Shown here: positions 27,939 through 39,300 of the stretch, piece after piece
Position numbering within the stretch: the stretch's first letter is position 1
Layout: every line of letters starts with the position of its first letter
Assembly (NCBI GenBank): GCA_947579665.1
Contig: OX388343.1
Span: forward strand, 101,065,657 to 101,129,656
From: Sympetrum striolatum
Lineage: Eukaryota; Arthropoda; Insecta; Odonata; Libellulidae
Direction: 5' to 3'
DNA: 64,000 nt
Notes under the pieces: generated by a model
What the model saw: the letters and a program-made list of their open reading frames with translations, nothing else
Database searches by the model: none
Told to the model about the DNA's origin: nothing
Translations under genes and position numbers: made by a program

Positions 27939-28125
27939 GGCCATGGTGGCGGAGTGGTTAGCGTGCTAGCGCGTTAATGCTGCAACCTCAAGGTCCCGGG
28001 CTGGAGTCCCTAATCCCTAATCGAATCCCGGGCTCGAATCTTATCGGATTTTTGCTGTTAGGGAATGGTTGTATGTGTGTGTGTCTTGTGTTTATAAATA
28101 AAGGAAAATGCAAAAAAAATGATAA
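27939..28125 (+). mobile_element. tRNA-derived SINE
   Basis: The head starts GGCCATGGTGGCGGAGTGG. TGGCGGAGTGG at 27947-27957 is a good Pol III A box. Downstream, CTCAAGGTCCCGGGCT and TCGAATCCCGGGCTCGAATC (28021-28040) are duplicated or degenerate B-box-like segments. The tail has a short GT run and ends in A-rich sequence with AAAAAAAATG. It cannot fold as a functional tRNA, because the anticodon and acceptor parts are missing and the B-box region is disturbed. It is best read as a SINE with a Leu/Ser-like tRNA head. The family is not identified. Confidence 0.65.
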
Positions 28126-28744
28126 AATGTAAAAGGGGTTAATTGGTAGAGTAGCCTTCAAAGGCTAAAATTCGCCCACGAAAAAAAAAGACGGCATTAT
28201 TATTATACATATATGATAGTCAGATACGATTAAGATTCGATTAAGATTTCTTTTCTCTATTTTCCTTCTATGTCATGGACATCCCATCGAGAACCGTGAG
28301 AACGTCCTCGACGGTGTTTCCAAGCGAAAGAATAACACAACATTGCTGCAGCATCACCGAGAGCAGAAAGGAAATGAGGTCCAACTAGACGCCGAGGTTA
28401 TCGTGACAATCTTCATCTGAGATAGGACCATCTAGGCCATCCTCTGACGCCTCCGGATTCCTTATCAGAAAAACCGGGTAGTCCAAATGAGGTTGGTTTT
28501 ATGATAGCCGTGAAATCGTCCCATTCTCCGTTGAAAATCACAGCACTAACAGTCAATGACCGCATGTGCCGGAGTGGATGGAGAACCTGCGGGCGAACCT
28601 CTAATGCATCACTAGACAACGGAAGATTAATTTATAGCGAAAAGGAAAATTTTTATTGAGCCAGAATATATTTTCAATTATGTATGTAAAGTATAAAAAA
28701 TTGTAAGGCCGGAAATTGTATAGTTTACCATGTATGTTGATGTC
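28126..28744. other. Spacer, nothing recognised
   Basis: Part of it (about 28250-28620) is less A+T rich than its surroundings. Minus-strand open frames of 68 and 85 codons there have no recognisable domain. Confidence 0.5.
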
Positions 28745-29195
28745 AATATTAAGAATATAAAAACAAATATACTTAGTGCCCTTAGCCGAACTTTCAATTG
28801 CAAAATGTATAGCTTGCTTATGATATGTGTAAGGCGGGGTTATGTATAATTGATACATTCTGTAACTTTTTTAATCTAATGTTCGTATTTTTCCTCGTGT
28901 CTCAAAGGGTTAGGGAGGGAATGTAGAAGATGGTGAGACTGTAGAGGGAGTAATAAAGCTATGGAAAGGAGTGGCAGGAATAGAATACGAAGGGATTGGG
29001 CGTAATATAGAGACTAGAAATTTAATTATGAATGATATAAAACAGAAAAGACTTTGTGCCCTTTGCCAAACTTTCTATTGCAGAATGTATAGAATTCTTA
29101 TGATATATGTAAGGTGGGGCTATGTATAGTTTATGTATTCTGTATTTATTTATTCTATTGCTAGTATATTTCCTCACGTCACCAAGGGCTAGTTG
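28745..29195. repeat. Diverged direct duplication, two copies
   Basis: About 170 bp at 28745-28915 (TTAGTGCCCTTAGCCGAACT, GTAAGGCGGGGTTATGTAT) recurs in diverged form at about 29035-29195 (TTTGTGCCCTTTGCCAAACT, GTAAGGTGGGGCTATGTAT). The offset is about 280 bp. The two copies flank the start of the G-rich tract. Confidence 0.7.
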
Positions 29196-30680
29196 GTGGA
29201 AAGAGAGTGGGTGGAAAGGGAGTGGGTAGACTATAGGGTGAATAGGGGGTTAGTAGTGCAGAAGGTGGGATAGTAGAGGGTGGGAAAGAGGGTAAGAAGG
29301 GTTAGGGTGGTGTTCAAAGGGAGTGTGTGGGCTAGTGTAGGGATGGGAAGCAAGTCAGTGGAAAGGGTGAAGGGTAGGTTAGAGGGTGGGGTAGGGGGAA
29401 GATTAGAGACTGGGAAATTAGTGGCTAGGTTACGGAGTGGGAAGGGAGTGAGTAGGTTAGGGAGAGGTTAGGAAGTGGGTGAGAAGGGAAAGCGTAGGTT
29501 GGGGAAGGTATGTGGGTGAGAGTGTGAGTGGGAAGGGAGTGGGTATGTTAGTGCGAGGGTTAGGGAGTGCTTGGGATGAGAGTGGTAATGTGAGGGGGTG
29601 GGTTAGGGAGTGGGTTGGGGAGTGTGTGGGAAGGGAGTGGGTAGGTTAGGTGGGAGGGTAAAGGAGTGGGTTTTAAGGGTGTGGGAGGGAAGGTAGTGGG
29701 TAGGTTAGGGGGCGGGCTAGGGAACGAGTGGGTAGGTTCGGGGTTGGGTGAGAAGGGAGTGGGTAGGTTTTGGGTTGGTTGGAAAGGGAGTGGGTAGGTT
29801 AGGGGTTGGTTGGAAAGGGATTGGGTCGGTTAGTGGGAAGGTTAAGAGATTGTGTGGGAAGGGAGTTGGTAGGTGATGGGATGGAACGGTAGTGGGTGGG
29901 TTAGGGGATGGGAAGGTTGTGGGAAGGGTGGGATTGAGTAGGTTAGGGGGTGGGTTAGGTAGTAGAAGGGAGTTGGCAAGTTCGGGGGAGGGCTAGGGAG
30001 TTGTAGGGTTAGAGAGTGGTTGGGTTACTGGGTGGGTAGGTTTGGGGGAGGGTAACGGAGTAGGTTGTAAGGGAGTGGATAATTTAGGGGGAAGGTTAGG
30101 GAGTGGGTGGGAAGGGTGTACGGTAGGTTAGGGGGTGGGGTAGGGGGAGGGTTAGGGGATAGGAAGTTAGTGGCTAGGTTAGGGGGTGGAAAGGGAGTGG
30201 GTAGGTTAGGGGAAGGGTTAGGGGATAGGAAGTTAGTGGCTAGGTTAGGGGGTGGAAAGGGAGTGGGTAGGTTAGGGGAAGGGTTAGGAAGTGGGTGGGA
30301 AGGGAATTCCTAGGTTAGGGGGAGGGTTAGAGAGTGGGTGGGTAGGGAGTGGGTGGGTTAGTGGGTGGGTTAGGTAGTGGGTGGGAAGGGAGTGGGTAGG
30401 TTTCAGGTAGGGTTAGAGAGTGGGTGGGGAGGGATGGGTAGGTTTTGGGGGAGGGTTTGGGAGTGAGTAGGTTAGGAGGAAGGTTAGGTAGTGGGTGGGA
30501 AGGGAGTTGGTATGCGATGGGCTGGAATGGGAGTTAGTGTGGTGAGGATGGGTGGGAAGGGAGTGGGTAGGATAAGGGTAGGGTCAGGCAGTTGGTTGGA
30601 AGGGAATGTGTAGGTGTGGCGGTGGGACGGTAGAAGGTTGGTTAGGGGGTGGTACGGTAGTTGGTGGATTAGGGGGTGGA
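29170..30680 (+). repeat. G-rich degenerate minisatellite with TTAGGG-like words
   Basis: About 1.5 kb almost without C on the + strand. It is built of shuffled short modules: GTGGGAAGGGAGTGGGTAGG, GGTTAGGGGGTGGG and GGGTTAGGGAGTGG. A 60-bp block is exactly duplicated at about 30150-30290 (GGGGATAGGAAGTTAGTGGC twice). Runs of three or more G are spaced closely enough to form G-quadruplexes throughout. Open frames here are composition artefacts. Confidence 0.9.
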
Positions 30681-31400
30681 AATGATGAAATAAATGAGAC
30701 CATCAATTAAATGAAGGAAAAAATTAAAGGTATAAGCAGGACAAACCTACCGAATCCTACCAATAAGTTGGATCCATCCCACAACACTCACAATATGACA
30801 ATGCCTTTAAGAAGAATGGGGTGAAGAAGAAGAAGTAAAGAGACTAAAATTTGGATTGTTACATAGCGGAAATGCGTTTTACCATCTTTTAATGCGGCTT
30901 ACTAATATATTGAGTCTAAGATACTTTCTGATTGGTAAGGTGCCATCAAAAGAATTTTAAAGTAAATATAACAATTATTTTCGAAGGGTTTGAATGTTAT
31001 GGCCACCCTGCATCTTATAGGCATTGAATCGAACTTTTTCAATATTTAAATTTTCGCCGGTTAATGACACATAAGATGTCACCAGGTGGAAATTTCATGC
31101 TTCGAAAGCTAGGTGATAAATACCAGATACTCAGTATACTAGATGGCAATAGACCTCAGAATATTCTTTTACTGGATTAAATTATTGTTTTCCAAGACAT
31201 AGAAACACCAGATGCCGCGGAGTACATGCTAAAAAAACTCCTAACTGCTACTGTAACAGGATTGATTTTTTCCCTTAAATATTGACATTAGTAACCTTGA
31301 ATTACAATCGCCGGATTTTACACAAGCTCTCTGAGAAACCGAGACTTACCAACATTTTCCGAAAACTCGTTTCAACCCCCATCGCTTTTTACCTGAGTCC
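30681..31400. other. Spacer, nothing recognised
   Basis: Unique-looking A+T-rich DNA without a supported gene. It may include the decayed upstream part of the LINE fragment that follows, but I cannot show that. Confidence 0.4.
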
Positions 31401-31402
31401 TC

Positions 31403-31949
31403 TTGCCACACAGTTTTTTTCCAACAAACTACAATGACTTATTGAATCCCAATGCATGCGCATTCTTCCCAAACTCCTCTACCCTCACTTCCTCTTCTGA
31501 AATACTTCCTTCTTATCGCAACTTCAATCGGTACTCAGCACCCAAAAGATGTTATAATTATGGGAGACCTCAACACAAACCTCTGTGTTGATAGTCTCAA
31601 ATCGAATCAATTGAGATCTGTATTCAATTCCTTAAACTTTGATATTTTCCCTTTAAATCCAACGTTCTTCACTAACCACTCAGCCATATTATTGAATCTT
31701 ATCCTCTTAAGCAACCAGAGTAAAGTCTTAAATCATAGGCAATTATCAGCACCCGGTATTTCGGCGCACGATCTCTTATATATCAACTACGCAATACGCT
31801 CGAAAAGGACATCGCCAAAACTAATAACTTACCGTAACTTAAATAATATAGACTTAAAAGCCTTATATCATTCGATTTCGCAACTCCCGCTTGATAATAT
31901 TTTCCTTATCAACGATTTAGAAGGAACCCAAGAAACACGACATCATTGA
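31403..31949 (+). pseudogene. Non-LTR retrotransposon endonuclease (EEP) fragment
   Basis: The frame at 31452-31949 (165 codons) shows features of the apurinic-like endonuclease of Jockey/CR1/RTE-type LINEs. VIIMGDLNTN contains the GDLN catalytic signature. PTFFTNHSAILLNLIL corresponds to the conserved PTH(F/Y)..S.ILDLIL block. PGISAHDLLYI corresponds to the SDH-type C-terminal motif, with H retained. An overlapping frame at 31403-31591 suggests a frameshift near 31500. There is no reverse transcriptase directly downstream; the sequence breaks off near 31949 into another repeat. This is a dead 5'-truncated and 3'-interrupted copy. The family is not assigned. Confidence 0.7.
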
Positions 31950-32110
31950 GCCAACGTTGGCAAACTGTTGTTGTCTACGGTTGGCCAACTGTATGGAATG
32001 GCACTCTGCCTCACCATTTGCCAACCCACCATTTCCCAACGTTTGGTCAACCAACACCAGCCAACAGAGGCCCAAGCGTAATTTCGTTGGCCCTTCGTTG
32101 GGCCAGCAAA
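31950..32110. repeat. GTTGGCC/GGCCAAC-rich repeat
   Basis: Dense occurrences of CCAACGTTGG, GTTGGCCAACTG, CCAACCCACC, TTTGGTCAACC and GTTGGCCCTTCGTTGGGCC, in direct and inverted orientation. It starts exactly where the LINE endonuclease frame loses similarity, so it may be an insertion in that LINE. It resembles the internally repetitive GTTGGCC-type non-autonomous elements common in invertebrates. Confidence 0.55.
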
Positions 32111-33495
32111 GTAATTACTCTATGCCAATATTAATGCTACTCTTTTCCAAAAGGAAATGTACCTTTTGTATTATATTTAAAATTACGCAGAGGTAATTCA
32201 AGGAGTGAAATTATAAATACCAAGAGATATATACATATAAAAAAGTTTGTCATATATTTCCCAAAATGATTATATTACTTCATATATACAAATTTAATTA
32301 CAAATCCAAAAGAATGTCAAATTACAAATAAAATACAGGAAAAGGTTTTTTATTACAAAATGTATATTTACAATGTTTTTCTTGATTCCAAAGAATACTT
32401 TACACAAAGTACTTCCTAATAATATAAGTTATACAAATAGCTAATTACTTTATTTTAAACTAACTATAGAGCCTCATCTGACAAAATGGCTTACATAAAT
32501 AAGATGTTTTACCTTTGAAATTTTTCAGCAGTACACATTTAACAACTTGTCTGCATTAATAATATAATTACACTGACGGACAGTGGGCTAGAATCGAAAA
32601 AAGCTGGCCAAAAATACGAAAGTGGTTTTTTTAGTGAGGCCTTCGAAACTACGCATGGTCATTTTAAAATAAATTCTGCATATAACTGCGAAATCATTTT
32701 TGTTGGTTCTAGCGTATTAAAATTCTACAGGGGGTCAAAGTTGACCAAATTTTGCGAAAAATGCCGGTCACAGATTTTTGGTGAAATTCTTCGCCTTCAA
32801 ACCAATGCTGAACCCAAACTAGGAAAATCATCAGGTAAAATATGATGCCATATTACAAATATGTTTTCTGTCGTTCATAATACTTGGTTTCAATGAGCTC
32901 TGTTGAATATTTATATACTTCATAATACAAAATGGAAGGGTCCTTCTTTTGGAACACATTTTTACCTAAAGCGAGGAAAATAGTTACACCGTATGACACG
33001 GAATTACTTACACCACAATAAGCTTCCTTAATGGGAATCTGAAATAAAACCTTGCCCATTTTGCCCCAATAATTTATAAATCGACTTTTCGACAACGCTA
33101 CAAGGACCAAATCCACGCGGCGGAGAAGCGTCCTTCGTTACGCTCTCGTGTTTCCACAGGAACATCGAACCAATACGATTCTGATTCGTTTTTTGTGGAT
33201 TTTAAGCATTATTGTATATTTTACATATGTTATAAATCTATTTTCTTTAATTATATTCGTAAGTTAGAACTTGCATAAGATATGTTTTTGATTTTTATAC
33301 TGAATGCTTCTTCAATCTCACTCTCTCTCTCATTAACAGATTTGATAATTACAACATTCATATCATCAGTGAGGAAGCAGGAACTTTCTACCTCCTAAGA
33401 AAATAACAAATTTGTAATCATATAAAACTCTATATGGCCACACATTCTTGTTTTGGCATACAGATAGAAAAGTAAGGATACTCACCAATATTACT
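32111..33495. other. Spacer with no supported gene
   Basis: 32200-32560 is very A+T rich. 32570-32830 has a less biased composition and begins with TGACGGACAGTGGGCTAGAA, which looks like the interior of some transposon, though no end pair was found. A minus-strand open frame of 87 codons (32853-33116) has no recognised domain. Confidence 0.4.
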
Positions 33496-33678
33496 TCATT
33501 GTCCAAGAAACAACCAGTTTTCAAGTTCATCAGCATCATCCTTTGTACGAAATGGAACCTTCAGATTTTCTGGTATTGTGAATTCAGGATCCTGAACTGC
33601 TGAATAGCCTGGGTTTATTCTCTGTAGTATTTCATCTTGTCTTGCATATATCTCATGTATTTTTTCTAGATGGGCCAT
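33496..33678 (-). pseudogene. Possible DUF4806-like exon fragment
   Basis: The 60-codon minus-strand frame reads in part FTIPENLKVPFRTKDDADELENWL. This resembles the start of the DUF4806 domain found in many insect hypothetical proteins, which begins with P-(I/L)-x-(S/T)-x-E-(D/E)-(L/V)-x-x-(F/L)-E-x-W-L. Upstream LEKIHEIYARQDEILQRI looks like the short coiled-coil that often precedes that domain. The frame then closes at once. The adjacent frame stays open to a plausible splice donor (minus strand GTGAGT near 33485), so a one-base frameshift is likely. The match is from memory of the family and is weak. Confidence 0.3.
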
Positions 33679-34438
33679 ATGTCAAGCTATTACATCAAAA
33701 GCTGAAAAATATTACATTTTAAAAGTTAAAATTATAGTTAAACTATAAGAAACATCACCAAAAATATTATAAATATAAGAGAATCTACTAACTCTTTGAT
33801 TTCAATTTTTCTCCTTGGAGACCTTTACACTGGAAGTAGATGGTACTGAAAGTTCAGTAACATCAACAGTAGAATCTGGAAGAAAAATTGTTGTTGCAGG
33901 TAGACTAATGATACATACGAGATAGTGTTAAAATTATTGTTGTGTCAGAAACAATAACCAATAAATATTGTGCATCCCGTTCTTAGTAGTCGAGTAGAAT
34001 TAGAGAGATCACCTGAACAGAGAAGAAGAATCACTACAGCACAATAACGATAAGAACCGCACATCCAAGCCCGACAAGCGAAAATACCACTAGCATTACC
34101 TAGCGATAGTAATTGTAACTCCCGTTGATCGAGACGGCGCGGCGGCCGGTTCGGATATATTTTCGTAATAAACGAAGTCCCGCGTGAAACACCCCAAATT
34201 GCGTCAATACCACGAGATATGATCGTAAAACGTGCGTACGTAGAATGCTATTGATATGGTTGTGAATAAGCCTGCATGTTTTTGACTGAAAAATTTGTGT
34301 TGACGTGTTAAAAAGGTTTTAAATACTGAATAACAAAGCTCGTTTATTTTGCGTTCTTGCAGAAAAAGCCGCCATATTTGGCAGCGGGGGTGTCACGAGC
34401 AAATAAATAATGGGTCGCGATGGTATTCGATGGGTGGG
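33679..34438. other. Spacer, nothing recognised
   Basis: Includes a short CpG-rich patch (about 34050-34240, with GAGACGGCGCGGCGGCCGGT) that could be a decayed promoter or exon. No reading frame supports a gene. Confidence 0.35.
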
Positions 34439-34449
34439 GGTGGGGTAGG

Positions 34450-34507
34450 TGCATTCGGAAAAGTTTGTTCCGATAAACGCGGTTCGGATAAACGGGAGTT
34501 TACTGTA
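34450..34507 (+). mobile_element. pogo/Tigger-like terminal fragment
   Basis: TTCCGATAAACGCGG followed by TTCGGATAAACGGGAGTT and TACTG then TA looks like the right end of a pogo/Tigger-class DNA transposon. Those ends read CAGTA... with repeated TTATCCGAA-type words and duplicate a TA target. No matching left end with CAGTAAACTCCCG was found upstream, so this is a solo or truncated end. Confidence 0.4.
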
Positions 34508-34644
34508 AAAAGAAAAAATGTCTGTACTGTCGGTGCGAAGCGGAAAATGGAATTCGAATACCTGGGAAAAAGAAGGAATGTAATGTAATGTTTAAGGCAT
34601 CAAAAAAAGTTTAGCTTGTTTATCTTTAAGGATAAATCACTTCC

Positions 34645-34692
34645 CTGTTTTGTTTCTATTGTATACAATTGTGTACAATAGAAACAAAACAG
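34645..34692. repeat. 48-bp near-perfect palindrome
   Basis: CTGTTTTGTTTCTATTGTAT is followed by its reverse complement around a central CAATTG, with one mismatched pair. It could be a tiny foldback element or a transposon remnant. No gene context. Confidence 0.85.
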
Positions 34693-34950
34693 AGAAGAGT
34701 TCCTATACAAAATGTTACCTCAATAGAGGAACTGGGTTTGTATCCCGGACACATCAGTTGTTATTTACTATCTATTTCCTTTTCTTTACCCCTTAAGTAC
34801 GTTTCTCCATGCAAAAATCCATCACTTAATATTCGTTCGCAAAAATTAATCAGCCTAATGTTGGCCTTGTGTTGTCAAAACCCCCAATTTTTTCTCAAAT
34901 CTCTGTTGTAAATAGTCTGTTGGCCCAATCTCCATGTATAAGATGTAAAT

Positions 34951-35732
34951 ATTTATCTACGACAATATTTTCGAACTCTATATTCAATCTAAACTTGAAA
35001 GATTGAAGAAGAAGTGATTAATTTATATCATATTATCTTTTACGTCACAAACATTATAAATAATGTTTTTCGGGACATGTTCGATGAAAAACAATGAAAT
35101 GGCCTTTCGCCCCAGCGCCCAGAGCGCCCACTAAGTACATAATCAGCAACTTCCGGTTAATCAGTATTTCATGTATAACTCCTAAACAATCACTGATACA
35201 AAAATATGTTTCATACAAAAGTTATAGTAAATAATATTTTCTAAAACTTTTATAAATAATAGTATATACCTAAATATCATTTTTATGTAGATATTTTCAA
35301 AACCGGAAATGAGCTTTGAAGAATGAAGCTCAACTTTCGGTTAACCGATTTACTCCAAAAACTAATCAACTCTAACAACACCAACCAAAGTACTATATGT
35401 AAAATTTGGTGTGAATACAATGAATAGCTTTCATGTTAGAGCGCCCACAAAGGACATGACAGCTACTTCCGGTTTATCGGTATTTCACGAATTACTCCTA
35501 ATCAACCAGTGATACTAAAATATGATAAATACAAAAGTTATAATAAATCGCATTATATAAAACTATTATAATTAATACAATACACATATATGTCATATTT
35601 ATGGAGATATTTTGAAAACCGGAAATGAGCTTTGATGAATGAAGCTCGACTTCCGGTAAACCGATTTACTCCAAAAACTAATGAACTCTGACAGCACACA
35701 CCACAGTACTATATATTAAGTTTGGTATTGAT
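34951..35732 (+). repeat. Left arm of a ~7.7-kb inverted-repeat structure
   Basis: From CTCCATGTATAAGATGTAAA to about 35732 this matches the reverse complement of 41903-42692. Shared landmarks are GACGTAAAAGATAATA, TGTTTTTCGGGACATG, TTTACTCCAAAAACTAAT and ACCGGAAATGAGCTTTGA. The arm itself holds two tandem copies of a ~315-330 bp unit (about 35118-35447 and 35448-35762), each starting GAGCGCCCAC and carrying two ACTTCCGGTT-type words. The arms have diverged by visible substitutions and small indels. Confidence 0.8.
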
Positions 35733-35762
35733 ACGACCAATAGTTTTCACGTTAGAGCGCCC

Positions 35763-35876
35763 ACTATCACACATACACACACTCACACACACACACAAAC
35801 ATACACACACTCACACACACACACAAACACACACACACTCACACACACACACAAACACACACACACACACACAGAC
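35763..35876. repeat. (CA)n microsatellite
   Basis: Interrupted CACACA/CATACA/CACTCACA tract directly inside the left inverted arm. It creates His/Thr and Val/Cys open frames on both strands that are not genes. Confidence 0.95.
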
Positions 35877-35982
35877 ATCATTCCGAAAATGGTTAAAACG
35901 TGTTCTAGGGACCCCAAAACATGTATTTCCGTTGAAATCTCGAAGTCGAATTTTTTCATGAAAACTATACTTTCTCTATACT

Positions 35983-36346
35983 TCGTATATGGAGACAGTA
36001 AAAAGAGTACTCCATCCAATTTGAACGACTTCCGCCCAATAAGTATTCTTCCATCATTATCCAAGAGTCTCCTCTTGAGAGAACGCCTATTAATAATCTA
36101 ATTTCAATGTTTTTGACCGAGAATAATCTCTTCGATCCATGCCTATCTGGTTTTAGACGCCACCACAGTACTTCTACTGCACTTACTAAAGTCAATGATG
36201 ACATAAAGATCGGAATGGACAAAAAGAAAATCACTTTTCTCGCCCTAATTGACCTCAGTAAAGCTTTTGACTCAGTACACATTGATTTACTTCTTGCCAA
36301 ACTAAGGATATTATTTAACCTCTCTCCTTCCTCTGAACAACATTAA
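35983..36346 (+). pseudogene. Non-LTR retrotransposon reverse transcriptase fragment
   Basis: Two + strand frames make up the N-terminal part of a LINE reverse transcriptase. The first has NDFRPISILPSLSK (the conserved FRPISLL...K motif). The second, from 36107, has FDPCLSGFRRHHSTSTAL (Q.GFR..HST motif) and FLALIDLSKAFDSVHIDLLL (the A motif with the first catalytic Asp, DLSKAFDSV). A frameshift or stop separates them near 36100. The B and C motifs (including YADD) are absent; similarity stops near 36346. It could belong to the same family as the endonuclease piece at 31403-31949, but they are 4 kb apart and inside different structures. Confidence 0.8.
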
Positions 36347-39300
36347 CAAGGTGAAATTGTTGTTTCGTAGTATAGATTCCCATGGCAATCTTTATTTTGA
36401 GTACAGCACGCATCCTAACAGTAAAATTAAAGTGCGCTGCAAATCATTTTCGTGCGGTATTTCTCGATGCTAGACCGTTGTTTGATGGGACAACACCAGC
36501 CTTTCATGTAAAAAAATAAAGTGAAGTAATCAGAGGAGCAGCAGGTTATTTACTAATTGACAGGTACAACAAAATATAAGTCGAATGCAAAGAAATTGAT
36601 CGCCGGAAAAATCCTTTAGGTTTCTTTTCTTCCGGAAATTCGTAAGTGCAAAAACTTCACAAGTCCCTTGATTACCGATTTTGTGTTTCCCGCCGCGATA
36701 GCCTAATTTTTATCCCATTATTCCTCTCGCAAGTCTCGATCTGGTAACGTTACGCAAGGTTAAGTGACTTCCGAGGTAAGGGAATAATGTTTATTTACAT
36801 TATCTTTTGTGATTTAAGATTCATGTATGTGTTTACAAGCTGGCTTTTTATGGATTACTGTTGATTTTTCCTTATTGAGTCTTGTAGATACAAAATTTGT
36901 AGGAAGCAGCATAAAAACGATATCATCTAGTCAAAGCATTTGGTATACATATTCTCAATTACAGAAGAACTACCAAGTTTAATTTATTACATTTGTAATA
37001 TTGTATATGATATACAGCTTATAAATGCATTTAAATCAGATTACATTTTTAACATTAATTCACTAAAATATTTAACTAAAGAAGATGTATATATTCTGTA
37101 GAATAAGATTAAATTCAGCATTTATTTTATCAAAATCATATACAATGAATCTCACATATGTGAAGCATATTCATTGCATTTTACAGTGAAATTTATTTGC
37201 AAAATGGAGACATGTATGAAGACTGCCAAAAGAAATCAATGTCAGCATTGTGGACACCCCTCAAGTTGAACATTACTGTGGGAGTCAAATACTAACAGAT
37301 CTGCTCATTCTTAAGGGTAAGTAGGACTACTCCAATTCTCAGTGATATTTTCCTCTTCTTATTGCATATTCGCAAGAAAATCCTCCTTTAGCCTTAGAAT
37401 TTAATAAGAAACAAGTGGAAAGGAATTTGTAAGTGGAAAATGAACTTCAATAATGACTTTAATAGATTTTATGAGTTGTGGAAATAATTTACCATTCACA
37501 TTAGTTAATTGGATGAATTTTACTCATTTTACTGAGATCAATCCAGATAAATATTTTGGGAAGAAAGGGGTGTTGGATCTTTTAAATAGCTTATTTGAAT
37601 TTTCTTTTGACATTGTTTAACAAATATTATTTTAAGTATATTTTCAACAATCTAGTACATCATTAAGGGTAAATTGAATTAAGTGGCATATGTATCTGTA
37701 TTTTTTTCTGCAAAGAGAGCAATATTTTCCTTTTGAGATGGAGATAGTACCTTTAATGCTGTTCACTGCCAATTTAAATCTAATTTTGATTGTTTTTAGG
37801 AGGAATCTTTGAAATGAAAGGGTTAGAGTTAATCCTTTTGGAAATGTATTAACAAATTATTCCAATCTCAAAAATTGCTGAAGTGATCTGGTGAATTTTA
37901 TTTTAATACTCTTAGCTTATTCCTAGTTAGATTGCTATGTAGCATCCATTTACAATTATGAAAAGAATTTAGTATATTCTATATGTTTTTGTTAATCAAA
38001 CATTGTTAATTATGGTTGATTCTGAGTTTATGTATAGTGTTCTTCTTAATAGAATCTTGTCATATATTTTTATTTGCCTGAAGTTAATTGCCCATATTAG
38101 AAGTAACGTGTGATTACAAAAATCTATTTCTATTAGTTTGCGTTAATTCAGTTACGCCATTTTTGAAAACATTCATATAATTTCTCTACCAATAAATAGT
38201 TGATATTTTCTTGTATCTATATTTTAATAAGGGATATATTTACAATTAGCCCACTTAGGAACTACCATTTCCCATGTCCTGATATTTTTTTTCCAAAGAT
38301 GATATTAAAAAATAATGGTGAGAGCCCATAACCCTGTCACACTCTGGTTTTGATCTGAAATGGCTCCAATATTTCCCCCATGAATTTTTACTTTAGACCT
38401 TGTGTAACTGTTTATAGAACCTGTTATGAAATATTAGAGGTATGAGTTATAGATAATGTCTCAAAGACTACTTTCTGCAGAAATTACATATTGGAGGAAA
38501 TACTGTGGTCTAACATTATTAGACCATGTTAGAAATGATTTGGTTATGGAAAAAAATGTTGGTAAGAAAACATTTTCAGAATAAAATAAATTACAAACAA
38601 CTCAAATGGATGTGAATGGATGAAATATAAAAGAAGAAATGATACTTTTGAAGGTTTGGAAATGGACTCTTGTTTTGATGCATAGCATCATCATAAGGTA
38701 GATTTCACAAAAAGCACTCAGTAAATAAAGTCACAGATAAGGGAGAGGGGGGAAGGCAACTAAGCAAGTTGTGAGGGGACAGGGGAAGGTGGGGGTGGTA
38801 GGAAAGCAATTGGGCTGAGTAACGTTTAGAAGAAAAGATGGTTGGGTGCAGTGGGAGGGACAGTGGGTAGGGTAATTAGGTGAAAGATGGGGAGGTAACG
38901 GCATGGAAAATATCCCTCGTATCCCAATATGAGGACAATGTAGCAATTTGGTTTGTTTTTATGCTAAAATATTTCTTGACATTCTAACACATCCAGACAT
39001 CTCCCCTTAGATGGAAAATGGCAGGGAAAAATTTCAAAGTCTCTGTAAGGTCCTTATATAAGTAGGTGACTGGCGAAGTTGGATTTATCGGGCTGATTCA
39101 AAATAAAGCCCTGGGATGTTCCTTCATCCTATCTAAAAACTGTAAGTACCATCACAGTTGTTGCAACATAATCTACACAGTCCTCTTCTCCTCGTATAAC
39201 CTATCTGATCTTTGCACATTTTGAAAGTATTTTTGAGTTTATTATGGGATCTGTAAGAGGGTCTAAGGTTTTTGGGGAAACCCTCTTCTCACATCTGTAA

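Noticed and set aside
27939..28045. A functional tRNA gene
   Set aside because: A good A box, but no complete cloverleaf and a duplicated, disturbed B-box region followed by a SINE-like tail.
29280..30313. Gly/Arg/Val-rich frames in the G-rich tract
   Set aside because: Composition artefacts of a C-poor minisatellite.
35722..36064. His/Thr-rich and Val/Cys-rich frames
   Set aside because: Translations of the CA microsatellite on the two strands.
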